Below are positions 24,484 through 33,032 of a stretch of DNA of 43,205 nt, piece after piece. A program made the position numbers and the translations under genes. Positions within the stretch are counted from its first letter, which is position 1, and each line of letters opens with the position of its first letter. The stretch lies in assembly GCA_900541935.1 (NCBI GenBank), contig UQLZ01000018.1, positions 1 through 43,205 on the forward strand. Direction: 5' to 3'. The stretch comes from an uncultured Prevotellaceae bacterium. GTDB taxonomy: Bacteria > Bacteroidota > Bacteroidia > Bacteroidales > Muribaculaceae. Under the pieces are notes generated by a model, which worked only from the letters and a program-made list of their open reading frames with translations, ran no database searches and was not told the DNA's origin.

Positions 24484-26682
24484 CTATTCTGCTGGAACAG
24501 CAAGTGCGCCACTGCCTAAATCGACAGACATAAACGCTGTATCCATAGATGCTCCATAATATTTGCCACTACCAAGCAACGTTCCGTCTGCCTGTAATGT
24601 AAACACCAAATCAACGACCTTTGTTCCATAATTGCCGTCACCAACAGTTACCCCTTTCAGCATTAATGCCGCTCCGTCAAATGCGTATTCAACGCATCCG
24701 CCAAAGACCTGGGTTCCCATTGCAATAACCTTCAAAGTTGCAAAACCCGGCTTTTTTGCTCCTGTTGCATCCTTATCTACTGATAATGTAACTGCTGCCT
24801 CTCCTGGCATTCCGTAATAGTCAAATGTCAATGTTCCTGTATATTCTGGTTGCAAAGCCACTTGAGGTGCCAAATCATCGCACACCAACGCATTCTGCAC
24901 ATCAACGGTAACATAAGATTTTGCATTTGAAGGAGAATAGATACGAACTGCATCTCCTTCACCTTCAAGATAGATGCTCTTCATATCGTCAGCAACCTTA
25001 AATACCAAATTCTTACGTTGACGGTTTCCGTCGGCTGAACCAATATAAACGTTTGTTATTGTTATAGTCTTATTTGCTGCATCATATAGATAAGACTGAA
25101 CATCCGCAACCTCTTGTGAATATTTGAAGAAAGAATCATTAAACCACTCAACAGAAATGGCAACCTTGCCTGGTGAATCATTGCCCATCAAGTCCTTGTT
25201 GAAAGTTACATTCATTCTGTTTTTTGCTCCGGCATTTCCATTAAAGAATCCGTTAACTGCTTCATTCTTATAAACAGTTCCTCCATTCCATTCGTCAGAA
25301 ACTGCCTCTTTATATGTCTTGGCAACAAGATCAATATTATAGAGGTGGACTTCTCCTGCTATAACTATAGTAACAACTGTTCCTTCAACTGTATATGGAT
25401 AAGTTGCAGTACCTAATTTTGCTGAACCAAATCCGTCAAGCACCAATACTTCACCTGCTCCTTCAGGATTATATGTTCCTGCTTCAGCACTCTTTGCAAT
25501 AAACTGCGGTTCTCCTCCTTCAGTATAGACATACTTCATCTGAACTTCACCATCATAACTAACAAGAGCCTCACAAGTCTTCATAATAGAGGAACCACTA
25601 ACAAAGTTCATTTCTGCATCTTTCACAAGGTAACCATAGTTATCAAGGAAGAACCAACGGTTTGTGCCGTCAGCATTTGTAACCTCAAGCATATATTGAG
25701 AACCGTAGGTATCACGAACAGCATACGACAATTTGAAATCGCCTTTGGCTGTACAGTATAAACGGGAATTTTCCGGCTTATTCTCTTTCTTGTCGATAAC
25801 GGTAACAAAAGCAAAATTTCCATTGTAGAACTTTCCGTTTGCTCCATTCCAAGGACCTTCGATATATTTCAACTCCTCACTTGGTATTTGCTGATAATCA
25901 AAACTGTTTCTATTCTTATCATATAAAAACAAATCTTCAAAGTTGTATTTCATCTCATCAGTTGAAACGACAGTATATGACTCATTATACTTCAAATTTA
26001 TTGTCATCTCTGGTGATTTACAAACTCTCGTCCTTGTCTTTGCATTGAGTTGATAACCCTTATACTCACCAACAAAAGCCTCTCCAAGATAAGTTGTCCT
26101 TTCTTTGGCTTTTGTTTCAATCGTTATAGGTTCATTTGGCATAAATAAAGTCCAGCATCCTCTACCGAGCAAATTGTCTTCAGGATTTGACCAAAAGACC
26201 TGTTTTGTATAGTCGTTGCCAGTATAATTTCCCTTTACAGTATATGTTGCATCATAGCCCAAATCGGCCTTGTAAAGGAAGTGAGGTGTTCCTCCAGCCC
26301 TCTCTGCTCTCCAGTCAAGCGGTTTGTCAGGGCTCATTATGTGGTCATTATTAATACAGTCAAGCATTATAACACGGCTATGGCCATCATCTGCTCGCAA
26401 TATCTCAAGCCAGTCGTTTGTTATTGGAGCATACTTCCACATTGAGAACTCATCCATTTTACAATCAACTTGAGTTCCGTCATATAATGATACTCGCATA
26501 ACATCAAATGTTTCATCTGTCGCTGATTTTAGGTAAATAATATTCTCAATATCCTCAACCATAAACGACATAAACGTTCCGTCTGCACGATAACCGTCCA
26601 TTCGGTCACTTAAAGCATAAACCGATGTAGCAGACACTAATGATCCGCATAATAAAGCTGGGTATATAAATAACTTTTTCAT
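24484..26682 (-). CDS. Large secreted protein of unknown function
   Basis: 732 residues with an N-terminal signal peptide (to about residue 23). The rest is rich in beta strands. At least two repeated-looking modules occur in the C-terminal half (about 425-735), each with glycine-rich hairpins such as GTYNPEGAGEVLVLDGFGSA and YTGTLTFDYYGMPGEAAV. I do not recognise a catalytic family. The start codon overlaps the stop of the preceding gene as TAATG. It has few Cys and no lipobox. It could be a surface or matrix protein; the pairing with the 155-residue sorting-domain-like protein is the main hint. Confidence 0.8.
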   Translation of the reverse strand: MKKLFIYPALLCGSLVSATSVYALSDRMDGYRADGTFMSFMVEDIENIIYLKSATDETFDVMRVSLYDGTQVDCKMDEFSMWKYAPITNDWLEILRADDGHSRVIMLDCINNDHIMSPDKPLDWRAERAGGTPHFLYKADLGYDATYTVKGNYTGNDYTKQVFWSNPEDNLLGRGCWTLFMPNEPITIETKAKERTTYLGEAFVGEYKGYQLNAKTRTRVCKSPEMTINLKYNESYTVVSTDEMKYNFEDLFLYDKNRNSFDYQQIPSEELKYIEGPWNGANGKFYNGNFAFVTVIDKKENKPENSRLYCTAKGDFKLSYAVRDTYGSQYMLEVTNADGTNRWFFLDNYGYLVKDAEMNFVSGSSIMKTCEALVSYDGEVQMKYVYTEGGEPQFIAKSAEAGTYNPEGAGEVLVLDGFGSAKLGTATYPYTVEGTVVTIVIAGEVHLYNIDLVAKTYKEAVSDEWNGGTVYKNEAVNGFFNGNAGAKNRMNVTFNKDLMGNDSPGKVAISVEWFNDSFFKYSQEVADVQSYLYDAANKTITITNVYIGSADGNRQRKNLVFKVADDMKSIYLEGEGDAVRIYSPSNAKSYVTVDVQNALVCDDLAPQVALQPEYTGTLTFDYYGMPGEAAVTLSVDKDATGAKKPGFATLKVIAMGTQVFGGCVEYAFDGAALMLKGVTVGDGNYGTKVVDLVFTLQADGTLLGSGKYYGASMDTAFMSVDLGSGALAVPAE

Positions 26683-27149
26683 TACATTACTGTTATTTTA
26701 TAAGACATACGGTTAACTTTCACAATATATACTCCCTTTTCAAGATTTGGCAATTCCATTCGGTACGATCCTTCTGCTCCTGCGGAAACGAGGCAGCGAC
26801 CTTGCAAATCATAAAGAGCAACTTTACTTCCCACAGGCAAGTTGCCGAAGGTAATCTCCCCATTGCCGACTACCGGGCGGCTTTCATCTGCGCCAATAAT
26901 CTCAGCACCACCATTTTTCCCATCAAAATGGAAGGACTCTATTTGCGCTCGGTTAAAAGTAAACTCTTTCGCTCCGTCAGTAAAGATTACCAACGTTTCA
27001 AGGAATGTTGTTTTAAGCGAAGTAGTTAGTGTAATTTGATTTGTTGTACCATCTGTAAGAGTAACAACAACACTTCGATAGCCTGATGCCATCGCCGTGC
27101 CGGCGAAAAGCAAGAAACATGCTAACGCTGCTGATTTTAAGATTTTCAT
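26682..27149 (-). CDS. Small secreted protein with a sorting-domain-like C-terminus
   Basis: 155 residues with a Sec signal peptide (to about 21, AMASG). The middle shows the pattern LVIFTDGAKEFTFNRAQIES common in small Bacteroidales exported proteins. The C-terminus VALYDLQGRC ... LEKGVYIVKVNRMSYKITVM has the shape of type IX secretion / Por sorting domains (YDLxGR, then GVYIVKV, then Lys near the end). Whether a working type IX system exists cannot be judged here. It is co-transcribed with the 732-residue protein through a TAATG overlap and has a textbook promoter. Confidence 0.78.
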   Translation of the reverse strand: MKILKSAALACFLLFAGTAMASGYRSVVVTLTDGTTNQITLTTSLKTTFLETLVIFTDGAKEFTFNRAQIESFHFDGKNGGAEIIGADESRPVVGNGEITFGNLPVGSKVALYDLQGRCLVSAGAEGSYRMELPNLEKGVYIVKVNRMSYKITVM

Positions 27150-27214
27150 ATTGATTGGTTTTAGTTTGTAAACTACTCAAAAAGGATTTATCACTTCTTT
27201 CCTTTTTACAATTG

Positions 27215-27245
27215 CAAATCTACACAACAATTCTTTTTCTACAAA
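27215..27245 (-). promoter_or_regulatory. Textbook promoter for the secreted-protein pair
   Basis: On the minus strand TTTG (27242-27245), 19 bases, then TAGATTTG (27215-27222): both boxes and the spacing match the Bacteroides consensus. The leader would be about 60 bases. Confidence 0.75.
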
Positions 27246-27311
27246 CTATTTGTAACTTTTTATACAAATAAAATTATGTTTTGCCATTTTTATGTCATAG
27301 AAATATGTTGT

Positions 27312-27360
27312 ATAACAAAATAGGTGTGCCATCTTTCATTTATGACACACCTTTTGTTAT
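27312..27360 (-). terminator. Terminator overlapping the DUF6048 stop codon
   Basis: ATAACAAAA (27312-27320) and GGTGTG (27323-27328) pair with CACACC (27346-27351) and TTTTGTTAT (27352-27360). On the minus strand the stem begins within the stop codon of the DUF6048 gene and ends in a T-rich arm. Confidence 0.7.
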
Positions 27361-28241
27361 TCTGATTTCTTTTCTGCCACTGGCGGAGGAACATCGTCAT
27401 AATTCTCAACAACGGGCTTACCCTTCTGCCTTAATTGGAATTCATAGATTATATTCAGATGAACACTCAACTTATTATCTCTCGGTCCATATCCAGGAAT
27501 ATACCATGGACGAGAATTGGGATTCTCCTTTATATTAAAAGGAACCATATATTTCAAGCCCCAGCCAAGCGAAAAATTCTTTATAATATTAACCTGCAAA
27601 CCAAGTTGAAATTCACCCCAAAAAGCGTGAGATTTCTGTCCAAGAATATTTATTGCATCTTCATTACCCCACAAACCGTCATTAATCTTTATATCTGTAA
27701 CGTCATACTTAAAAGAAGTCCACCCCAGATGGAATCCAGCATATAACTTATACCTCTCATCCTTAGTCGCCATAAAGTTATAGTTCGCTCCAACTTTGGC
27801 AAAGAAAGCAGGATTACTTTTATATGTATAGTTACCATCTTCAGGAGTATCCTTTGCTGCTCCAATACCCAATTCAAGAGTCGGGAAATAGCGGTTACGC
27901 ATATTTAACGAAGCCCAAACACTACCACCTCCATAATCTTTGCCAAATGCGCGCATCAATGGATCCCAAATATTCAAACCAACTGTAACGTTCTTGAGCA
28001 AAGGGTGCATTTGCCGTTTGGCCATACGGATAGAATCTGTCTTTAAAGAATCTTTAGCAAGAGAATCAGCATAATGACGCTCTGCCTTTGCCCTATCTTT
28101 TATCTGCTTTAACTCTTCCTTGGAAACTATCTTCAACTCTGTTTCCTGCTCAACCGGCGTTATCTTGCGCTGAGCATGAATAACGGAAGCGGATATGCCG
28201 ATAATGGCAAAAAGCAAAAAACACGACAATATCTTCTTCAT
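27357..28241 (-). CDS. DUF6048 family protein
   Basis: 294 residues with a signal peptide (to about 23, IHAQ), then a charged segment to about residue 80 with repeated KD/SL pattern, then an outer-membrane-like beta domain (VGLNIWDPLMRAFGKDYGGG, YKLYAGFHLGWTSFKYDV). The C-terminus is proline- and acid-rich (DDVPPPVAEKKSE). I recognise it as DUF6048, found beside DUF6452 in Bacteroidetes; this is from memory. Its ATG overlaps the DUF6452 stop as TAATG. Function unknown. Confidence 0.75.
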   Translation of the reverse strand: MKKILSCFLLFAIIGISASVIHAQRKITPVEQETELKIVSKEELKQIKDRAKAERHYADSLAKDSLKTDSIRMAKRQMHPLLKNVTVGLNIWDPLMRAFGKDYGGGSVWASLNMRNRYFPTLELGIGAAKDTPEDGNYTYKSNPAFFAKVGANYNFMATKDERYKLYAGFHLGWTSFKYDVTDIKINDGLWGNEDAINILGQKSHAFWGEFQLGLQVNIIKNFSLGWGLKYMVPFNIKENPNSRPWYIPGYGPRDNKLSVHLNIIYEFQLRQKGKPVVENYDDVPPPVAEKKSE

Positions 28242-28756
28242 TACTTGCCCTCCTCCTTTACTCTGAAGAATATTTTGATATTCTCAGCATTTGTATTGTC
28301 AATACGCTTTGTTGCAAACTGCACCGAATCTATAAGATTGCTGGAAACTTCATAAGAAACTATGTCAAAAATGTACATTGCACCACAATCCGAAGAATGG
28401 AAATAAGGTGTCTTTTCGTAAACAATCGATAAGGTATCAGTCACTCCATATTGAGCCAATGCCTTCTGGTCATACCTGAAAACGAAATTTGAAACAGTAT
28501 CAGAGATATTCAGCGGAAGATATGTTTGTGTTATCGACCTGCCGCAGTTGATAAGGGTTGTATCGCCAACCATTCCTATTCCATATACAGAAATGGAATC
28601 CACCGAAATAGATTTCTTTGATGATGAGGAATAGAATCCCGCAAGCGGAAGGCTGCTGATATTGCCCTCGCAACCGTCATCATTACAGGAATATACGGAT
28701 GCAATAATAGATACTGCCGCAACAAGAAAAAGAATATGTCTGACTATTCTACCCAT
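28241..28756 (-). CDS. DUF6452 family lipoprotein
   Basis: 171 residues, lipobox at VYSC (Cys24) followed by NDDGCE. The rest is beta-rich without known motifs. It fits DUF6452, the usual partner of DUF6048, which follows with a TAATG overlap; the pairing supports both assignments. The start overlaps the nitroreductase end by 13 bases. Its function is unknown; an outer-membrane pair (barrel plus lipoprotein) is a reasonable inference. Confidence 0.72.
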   Translation of the reverse strand: MGRIVRHILFLVAAVSIIASVYSCNDDGCEGNISSLPLAGFYSSSSKKSISVDSISVYGIGMVGDTTLINCGRSITQTYLPLNISDTVSNFVFRYDQKALAQYGVTDTLSIVYEKTPYFHSSDCGAMYIFDIVSYEVSSNLIDSVQFATKRIDNTNAENIKIFFRVKEEGK

Positions 28757-29262
28757 TTAACTATCTCATCAAAATTTTTACGATTTTTCTCCGGGAATGC
28801 CGATTTTGTAGGGTAACCTACAGGAATAATAACTATAGGCTCTTCTCCAACACCCAAACCAAGCAACTGCGTGCATTTGGATACATCGAAATTACACACC
28901 CAACAAGTGCCGAGGCCTGCCGCTGCTGCTGCAAGGCAAATATACTCAACTGCAATGGCAACGTCGATATTGGTATGGTCCTTGCCGTCTGTACGGTGCC
29001 AGCCCTCATTATGATTGCCAACAGCAACTATAAAAGTGCCTACATTCTCCACCCATTCACGGGCATAGCACGCCTTCAATTCGGCTACCTTTTCAGGGGT
29101 GTTAACAACATAAAACATCCACGGCTGACGATTACATGCCGACGGCGCCATCTGCGCTGCCTGAAGCAATTCCTCAAGCAGTTCTCTCTCGACCTTGCGG
29201 TCTGAAAATGAGCGGCACGAATATCGCTGCGTTGCTACAGACATAAATATATTATTCGGCAT
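28744..29262 (-). CDS. Nitroreductase family protein
   Basis: 172 residues from the ATG at 29262. A longer frame to 29319 was rejected because it begins inside the upstream gene, and a further ATG at 29244 is also possible. FMN-binding signatures are present: TQRYSCRSFSDRKV near the start, APSACNRQPWMFYVV, and the late GLGTCWVCNFD and IIPVGYPTKSA blocks. It would use NAD(P)H to reduce nitro compounds, quinones or related substrates. It begins four bases after the GT2 gene stop (TAG). Confidence 0.9.
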   Translation of the reverse strand: MPNNIFMSVATQRYSCRSFSDRKVERELLEELLQAAQMAPSACNRQPWMFYVVNTPEKVAELKACYAREWVENVGTFIVAVGNHNEGWHRTDGKDHTNIDVAIAVEYICLAAAAAGLGTCWVCNFDVSKCTQLLGLGVGEEPIVIIPVGYPTKSAFPEKNRKNFDEIVKWVE

Positions 29263-29266
29263 AGGA

Positions 29267-30217
29267 CTAAATCGTTTCTCTGATTTGATACTTGTTTCTC
29301 TCTGATGAATTACGGGCAATCAATTCGCCGACAAAACCCGTCAAGAAGAACTGAGAACCTAAAATCATCATTGTCAAAGCTATATAAAAATACGGAGTAT
29401 CAGTTACAAGGCGCGCCGGCTCATGAGAATAGAGAGCAACAAGTTTGATAACTCCAACAACAATGGCAGAGATTAAGCCAAGCATAAACATTATAGTTCC
29501 AAGAAAACCGAATATATGCATCGGCTTCGCACCAAACGATGATACAAACCACAGGCTAAGCAAGTCAAGATAACCGTTAACAAAGCGGTTTAGACCGAAT
29601 TTTGTCTTGCCATACTTTCTTGCTTGATGGTGAACGACCTTTTCTCCAATTTTTGCAAAGCCCGCACTCTTGGCAAGGTACGGGATATAACGGTGCATCT
29701 CACCATAGACCTCTATATTCTTGACAACGTCCTTGCGATATGCCTTCAATCCGCAGTTGAAATCGTGCAAATTCTTAATGCCACTAACCTTACGAGCCGT
29801 TGCATTAAAGAGTTTTGTAGGAATGGTCTTTGAAAGCGGGTCATAACGCTTTTGCTTCCAGCCGGAAACAAGGTCATATCCGTCATTCATAATCATACGG
29901 TACAATTCCGGTATTTCGTCTGGACTATCTTGTAAATCGGCATCCATAGTAATAACCACGTCACCTTCAGCCCTCTCAAAACCAACATTCAATGCAGGAG
30001 ACTTTCCATAATTCCTGCGGAAACAGATTCCCTTGACACAATCATTTTTCTCCTGGAGTGACTTGATAACATTCCATGACGAATCTGTTGAACCGTCGTT
30101 GACAAAAATAATTTCATAAGTATAATTATATGCCTTCATCACGCGGGCAATCCACGCTTCCAACTCTGGCAATGACTCTTCCTCATTATACAAGGGAACA
30201 ATAACTGATATATCCAT
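29267..30217 (-). CDS. Polyprenyl-phosphate glycosyltransferase (GT2, ArnC/GtrB-like)
   Basis: 316 residues. The cytosolic GT-A domain has VIVPLYNEEESLPELE near the start, FVNDGSTDSSW (38-48) and the metal motif DADLQDSPDE at 92-101. Two membrane segments follow (about 232-258 and 274-300), as in DPM1/GtrB/ArnC enzymes. It would attach a sugar from a nucleotide donor to a lipid phosphate carrier for later use outside the inner membrane. The sugar is unknown. First gene of the four-gene operon; a -7 element lies close upstream. Confidence 0.92.
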   Translation of the reverse strand: MDISVIVPLYNEEESLPELEAWIARVMKAYNYTYEIIFVNDGSTDSSWNVIKSLQEKNDCVKGICFRRNYGKSPALNVGFERAEGDVVITMDADLQDSPDEIPELYRMIMNDGYDLVSGWKQKRYDPLSKTIPTKLFNATARKVSGIKNLHDFNCGLKAYRKDVVKNIEVYGEMHRYIPYLAKSAGFAKIGEKVVHHQARKYGKTKFGLNRFVNGYLDLLSLWFVSSFGAKPMHIFGFLGTIMFMLGLISAIVVGVIKLVALYSHEPARLVTDTPYFYIALTMMILGSQFFLTGFVGELIARNSSERNKYQIRETI

Positions 30218-30241
30218 ATTCCTTTTAATTCGATACGGTTA

Positions 30242-30249
30242 CAAAATTA
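30242..30249 (-). promoter_or_regulatory. -7 element of the GT2 operon
   Basis: TAATTTTG on the minus strand, 24 bases before the ATG at 30217; no -33 TTTG. Confidence 0.45.
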
Positions 30250-30335
30250 CGCATTTATTTTGAAATACACCGCCGGCTGGCATACTAAATTGAAAAACAG
30301 CACTACGTTATCCCTCAAAATAAAATTAACTTTTA

Positions 30336-30440
30336 TTTTTCTCCTCTCGGTTTGTGTTATCTTTAGATAAGATAAACTGCACCTCGGAATAAAAAATCAA
30401 GTAAACTTGTTTTTTCTCCTCTCGGTTTGTATTATCTTTG
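30336..30440 (+). promoter_or_regulatory. Duplicated promoter block before the MIP18-type gene
   Basis: A 29-base block occurs twice, at 30336-30364 and 30411-30439, with one difference. Each contains CTCCTCTCGG then TTTGT and TTATCTTT. The second copy ends in a perfect -7 element, TATCTTTG (30433-30440); in the first it reads TATCTTTA. The downstream copy is seven bases before the ATG, so the mRNA would have almost no leader. Confidence 0.65.
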
Positions 30441-30447
30441 TACCAAT

Positions 30448-30768
30448 ATGGATACAAACAGCAAATTGCAAATAGAAGAGGGCATTATCAGAATGCTCAA
30501 GACGGTCTATGACCCGGAAATACCTGTGGACGTTTACGAACTCGGACTGGTTTATAAAATTGACGTTGACGATAACGGTCACGTGGCTATCGATATGACT
30601 CTTACCGCTCCTAACTGCCCCGCTGCAGACTTTATCTTTGAAGACGTTCGCATGAAGGTCGAAAGCGTTGAAGGTGTTACAAGTGTTGACATCAACCTCG
30701 TATTCGAACCGGAATGGAACCAGGAGATGATGTCGGAAGAGGCTAAACTTGAACTCGGTTTTCTTTAA
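30448..30768 (+). CDS. MIP18/DUF59 family metal-sulfur cluster assembly protein
   Basis: 106 residues from the ATG at 30448; a longer frame from 30427 was rejected because it starts inside the promoter. The DUF59 signature DPEIPVDVYELGLVY lies at 22-36 and the conserved Cys57 in TAPNCPAA. Such proteins (SufT-like, PaaD-like) help mature Fe-S proteins. The C-terminal tail with EPEWNQEMM is family-typical. It is followed after three bases by lpxH, so the two are co-transcribed, though no functional tie is known. Confidence 0.9.
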   Translation: MDTNSKLQIEEGIIRMLKTVYDPEIPVDVYELGLVYKIDVDDNGHVAIDMTLTAPNCPAADFIFEDVRMKVESVEGVTSVDINLVFEPEWNQEMMSEEAKLELGFL

Positions 30769-30771
30769 CCT

Positions 30772-31551
30772 ATGCAGAACCGGACAAAGACATACTTTCT
30801 ATCAGACTTCCACCTTGGTGCGAGTTACATAAGCGACAAGCACGGACAGGAACGCAGAATAGTCCGCTTTCTCGACTCAATAAAAGAGGATGCTAAGGAA
30901 ATTTACCTTCTTGGCGATATCCTCGACTATTGGTTCGAGTATAAGAACGTTGTTCCACGCGGCTTTGTGCGCTTCTTTGGCAAGATTGCAGAACTTACCG
31001 ACGCAGGTATAAAGGTGCACTGGTTCATCGGCAACCACGATATTTGGATTTTCGACTATCTGCCAAATGAATTGGGCGTTGACATTACCGACGGTTCTTT
31101 AATAAAGGTTATCGACGGGAAGAAATTCTATCTTGCCCACGGCGACGGAGTGGGAAACCACCCTAAATCGTTTAAAATGCTTAGGGCTCTATTCCGAAAC
31201 AAATTCTGCCAGAAAATATACTCTGGCATACACCCGCGCTGGACAATTCCTTTTGCCCTAAACTGGTCGCACAGCAGTAGAAAGAGCGACACCAGTACAG
31301 GCTACGGAGATAATGAGATTTTAGAAACATTTGCAAAGAACTATCCGAGCGAGGAAAAGATAGACTACTTCGTGTTCGGACACAGACACGTTGCAATTGA
31401 TAAAAAAGTCAGTGAAATTTCTCGAATGATTATCCTCGGCGACTGGATTTCTGAATTTACTTACGCAGTTTTCGACGGTCATGACATTTCTCTAAAAATA
31501 TTTTCAGAAAAAGATTTTTTTGACAAAAGTTCAGCCAAATCCACAAATTAA
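30772..31551 (+). CDS. lpxH: UDP-2,3-diacylglucosamine diphosphatase (LpxH-like)
   Basis: A 259-residue metallophosphoesterase. The metal-site motifs are in order: SDFHLG (Asp12, His14), GDILDYW, GNHDIW, LAHGDG and FGHRH. In lipid A synthesis LpxH hydrolyses UDP-2,3-diacylglucosamine to 2,3-diacylglucosamine 1-phosphate at the inner membrane. The region between GDGVG and GHRH has the helical insertion (NKFCQKIYSGIHPRWTIPFA) seen in LpxH-type enzymes. This fits the LPS-related genes elsewhere in the window. Confidence 0.9.
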   Translation: MQNRTKTYFLSDFHLGASYISDKHGQERRIVRFLDSIKEDAKEIYLLGDILDYWFEYKNVVPRGFVRFFGKIAELTDAGIKVHWFIGNHDIWIFDYLPNELGVDITDGSLIKVIDGKKFYLAHGDGVGNHPKSFKMLRALFRNKFCQKIYSGIHPRWTIPFALNWSHSSRKSDTSTGYGDNEILETFAKNYPSEEKIDYFVFGHRHVAIDKKVSEISRMIILGDWISEFTYAVFDGHDISLKIFSEKDFFDKSSAKSTN

Positions 31552-31821
31552 AGATTTTTTAACTTTTAGCGATTTTTTCACAAATTATCGTATCTCTCTA
31601 CATTTCAATCAATTAAATACTTTATTGCAATTATTAACTAAAAAACTATGTTACAAAACATATTTTTTTGCTTGCAATATCTGAAATAAAGGGTGACCTT
31701 TGTCACACAAACCTAAAACAATCTTTTTTACCTTAATAATTTATACCTATTGGAAACCTATAGAGGAAGGGACTTTGGGAAAAAGTTCCTTTTTTGTTTT
31801 TATAACACTCGCGAATCGGTA
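31552..31821. other. AT-rich intergenic stretch between convergent genes
   Basis: 270 bases with no gene that I can support. It contains a short hairpin, GTGAC-ctt-t-GTCAC (31693-31706), and the terminator listed separately. Convergent lpxH and the transporter gene end on either side. Confidence 0.6.
31769..31796 (+). terminator. Terminator downstream of lpxH
   Basis: GGGACTT (31769-31775) pairs with AAGTTCC (31783-31789), one G-T pair, followed by TTTTTT. It lies about 220 bases past lpxH, so the transcript has a long tail or a small RNA ends here. Confidence 0.65.
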
Positions 31822-33018
31822 CTAACAAGCCTTGCTTCCATTCAAATTCGGCAAAAACCACGCAATTCCTCCAATCAAGGGAAGAATAGTACTAACACGA
31901 AAAACAAACTCAATACCAGTATAATCAGCCATCCAACCGAACAAGGCAGAACCGAGTCCTCCTATTCCAAACATCAATCCAAAAAATATGCCTGCAATCA
32001 TACCGACTTTATCTGGCATCAAATCAGTTGCATATACAAGAATTGCAGAAAAGGCAGAGGCAATTATAAAACCTGCCAAAATGGAGAGAACTATTGTCAA
32101 CCACAAATCAACATAAGGTAAGAGAAGTGTGAATGGAGCAGCCCCAAAAATTGACCACAAAATAACATACTTCCTGCCATATTTGTCGCCCAGGATGCCT
32201 CCAACTACGGTTCCTACTGCCAAGGCTCCCAAAAAGGCAAAAAGATAGAACTGGGAATGCTGAATGCTGACCGAGAACTTCTCGATAAGGAAGAATGTAA
32301 AATAATTGGTCATACAAGCAATATAGAAATACTTTGAAAATATCAGTATAACCAATATTGCAAGCGATTTTCTTACTACTGATTTTGGCAACAAAACGGA
32401 TTTGGAGGCACTCTGCACTCGTCGAGCAAGTCCTTCTCTAATACGCACACTATACCATCTCCCCACTCTATACAGAACCAATATGGCAAGCAACGCAATA
32501 ATAGAGAACCAACCGATAGCCGACTGCCCGAAAGGCAGAACAATCAAAGCAGCCACAAGCGGACCAAATGCACTGCCGCCATTGCCTCCTACCTGAAATA
32601 TTGACTGGGCAAGGCTCTTTCTTCCTCCTGACGCCATCTGTGCCACACGAGAAGCCTCTGGATGAAATACAGATGAACCGCAACCAATAATCGCTACAGA
32701 CAATAATACGAACAAGAAACTATTGGCTATGGAAAGCAAACAAAGACCTATAAGTGTAGAAACCATTCCACACGCAAGTGAATAAGGTCTCGGATGCTTA
32801 TCTGCATACCAGCCAACAACAGGCTGTAGCAACGATGAGGTCAACTGAAAGACAAGCGTTATAATTCCTATCTGAACAAAAGAAAGATTATACTCATCCT
32901 TTAATATGGGATAAATGGCAGGCACTACAGACTGAATCATATCGTTCAGCAAATGTGCAAAGCCTATAGAGAAAAGGACAAAATAAAATGTTTTGCCTGC
33001 TGACTGTGTTTTTTCCAT
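31822..33018 (-). CDS. MFS transporter, fosmidomycin-resistance (Fsr) type
   Basis: 398 residues with twelve predicted membrane segments. The N-terminus FSIGFAHLLNDMIQSVVPAI and VQIGIITLVFQLTSSLLQPV closely resemble E. coli Fsr, an efflux pump conferring fosmidomycin resistance. The MFS loop motif GDKYGRK is present. The natural substrate is uncertain. It starts 14 bases after the HAD gene and is the last gene of the TamL-HAD-MFS operon. It ends with TAG. Confidence 0.88.
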   Translation of the reverse strand: MEKTQSAGKTFYFVLFSIGFAHLLNDMIQSVVPAIYPILKDEYNLSFVQIGIITLVFQLTSSLLQPVVGWYADKHPRPYSLACGMVSTLIGLCLLSIANSFLFVLLSVAIIGCGSSVFHPEASRVAQMASGGRKSLAQSIFQVGGNGGSAFGPLVAALIVLPFGQSAIGWFSIIALLAILVLYRVGRWYSVRIREGLARRVQSASKSVLLPKSVVRKSLAILVILIFSKYFYIACMTNYFTFFLIEKFSVSIQHSQFYLFAFLGALAVGTVVGGILGDKYGRKYVILWSIFGAAPFTLLLPYVDLWLTIVLSILAGFIIASAFSAILVYATDLMPDKVGMIAGIFFGLMFGIGGLGSALFGWMADYTGIEFVFRVSTILPLIGGIAWFLPNLNGSKAC

Positions 33019-33032
33019 AAAAACAGCACTTA

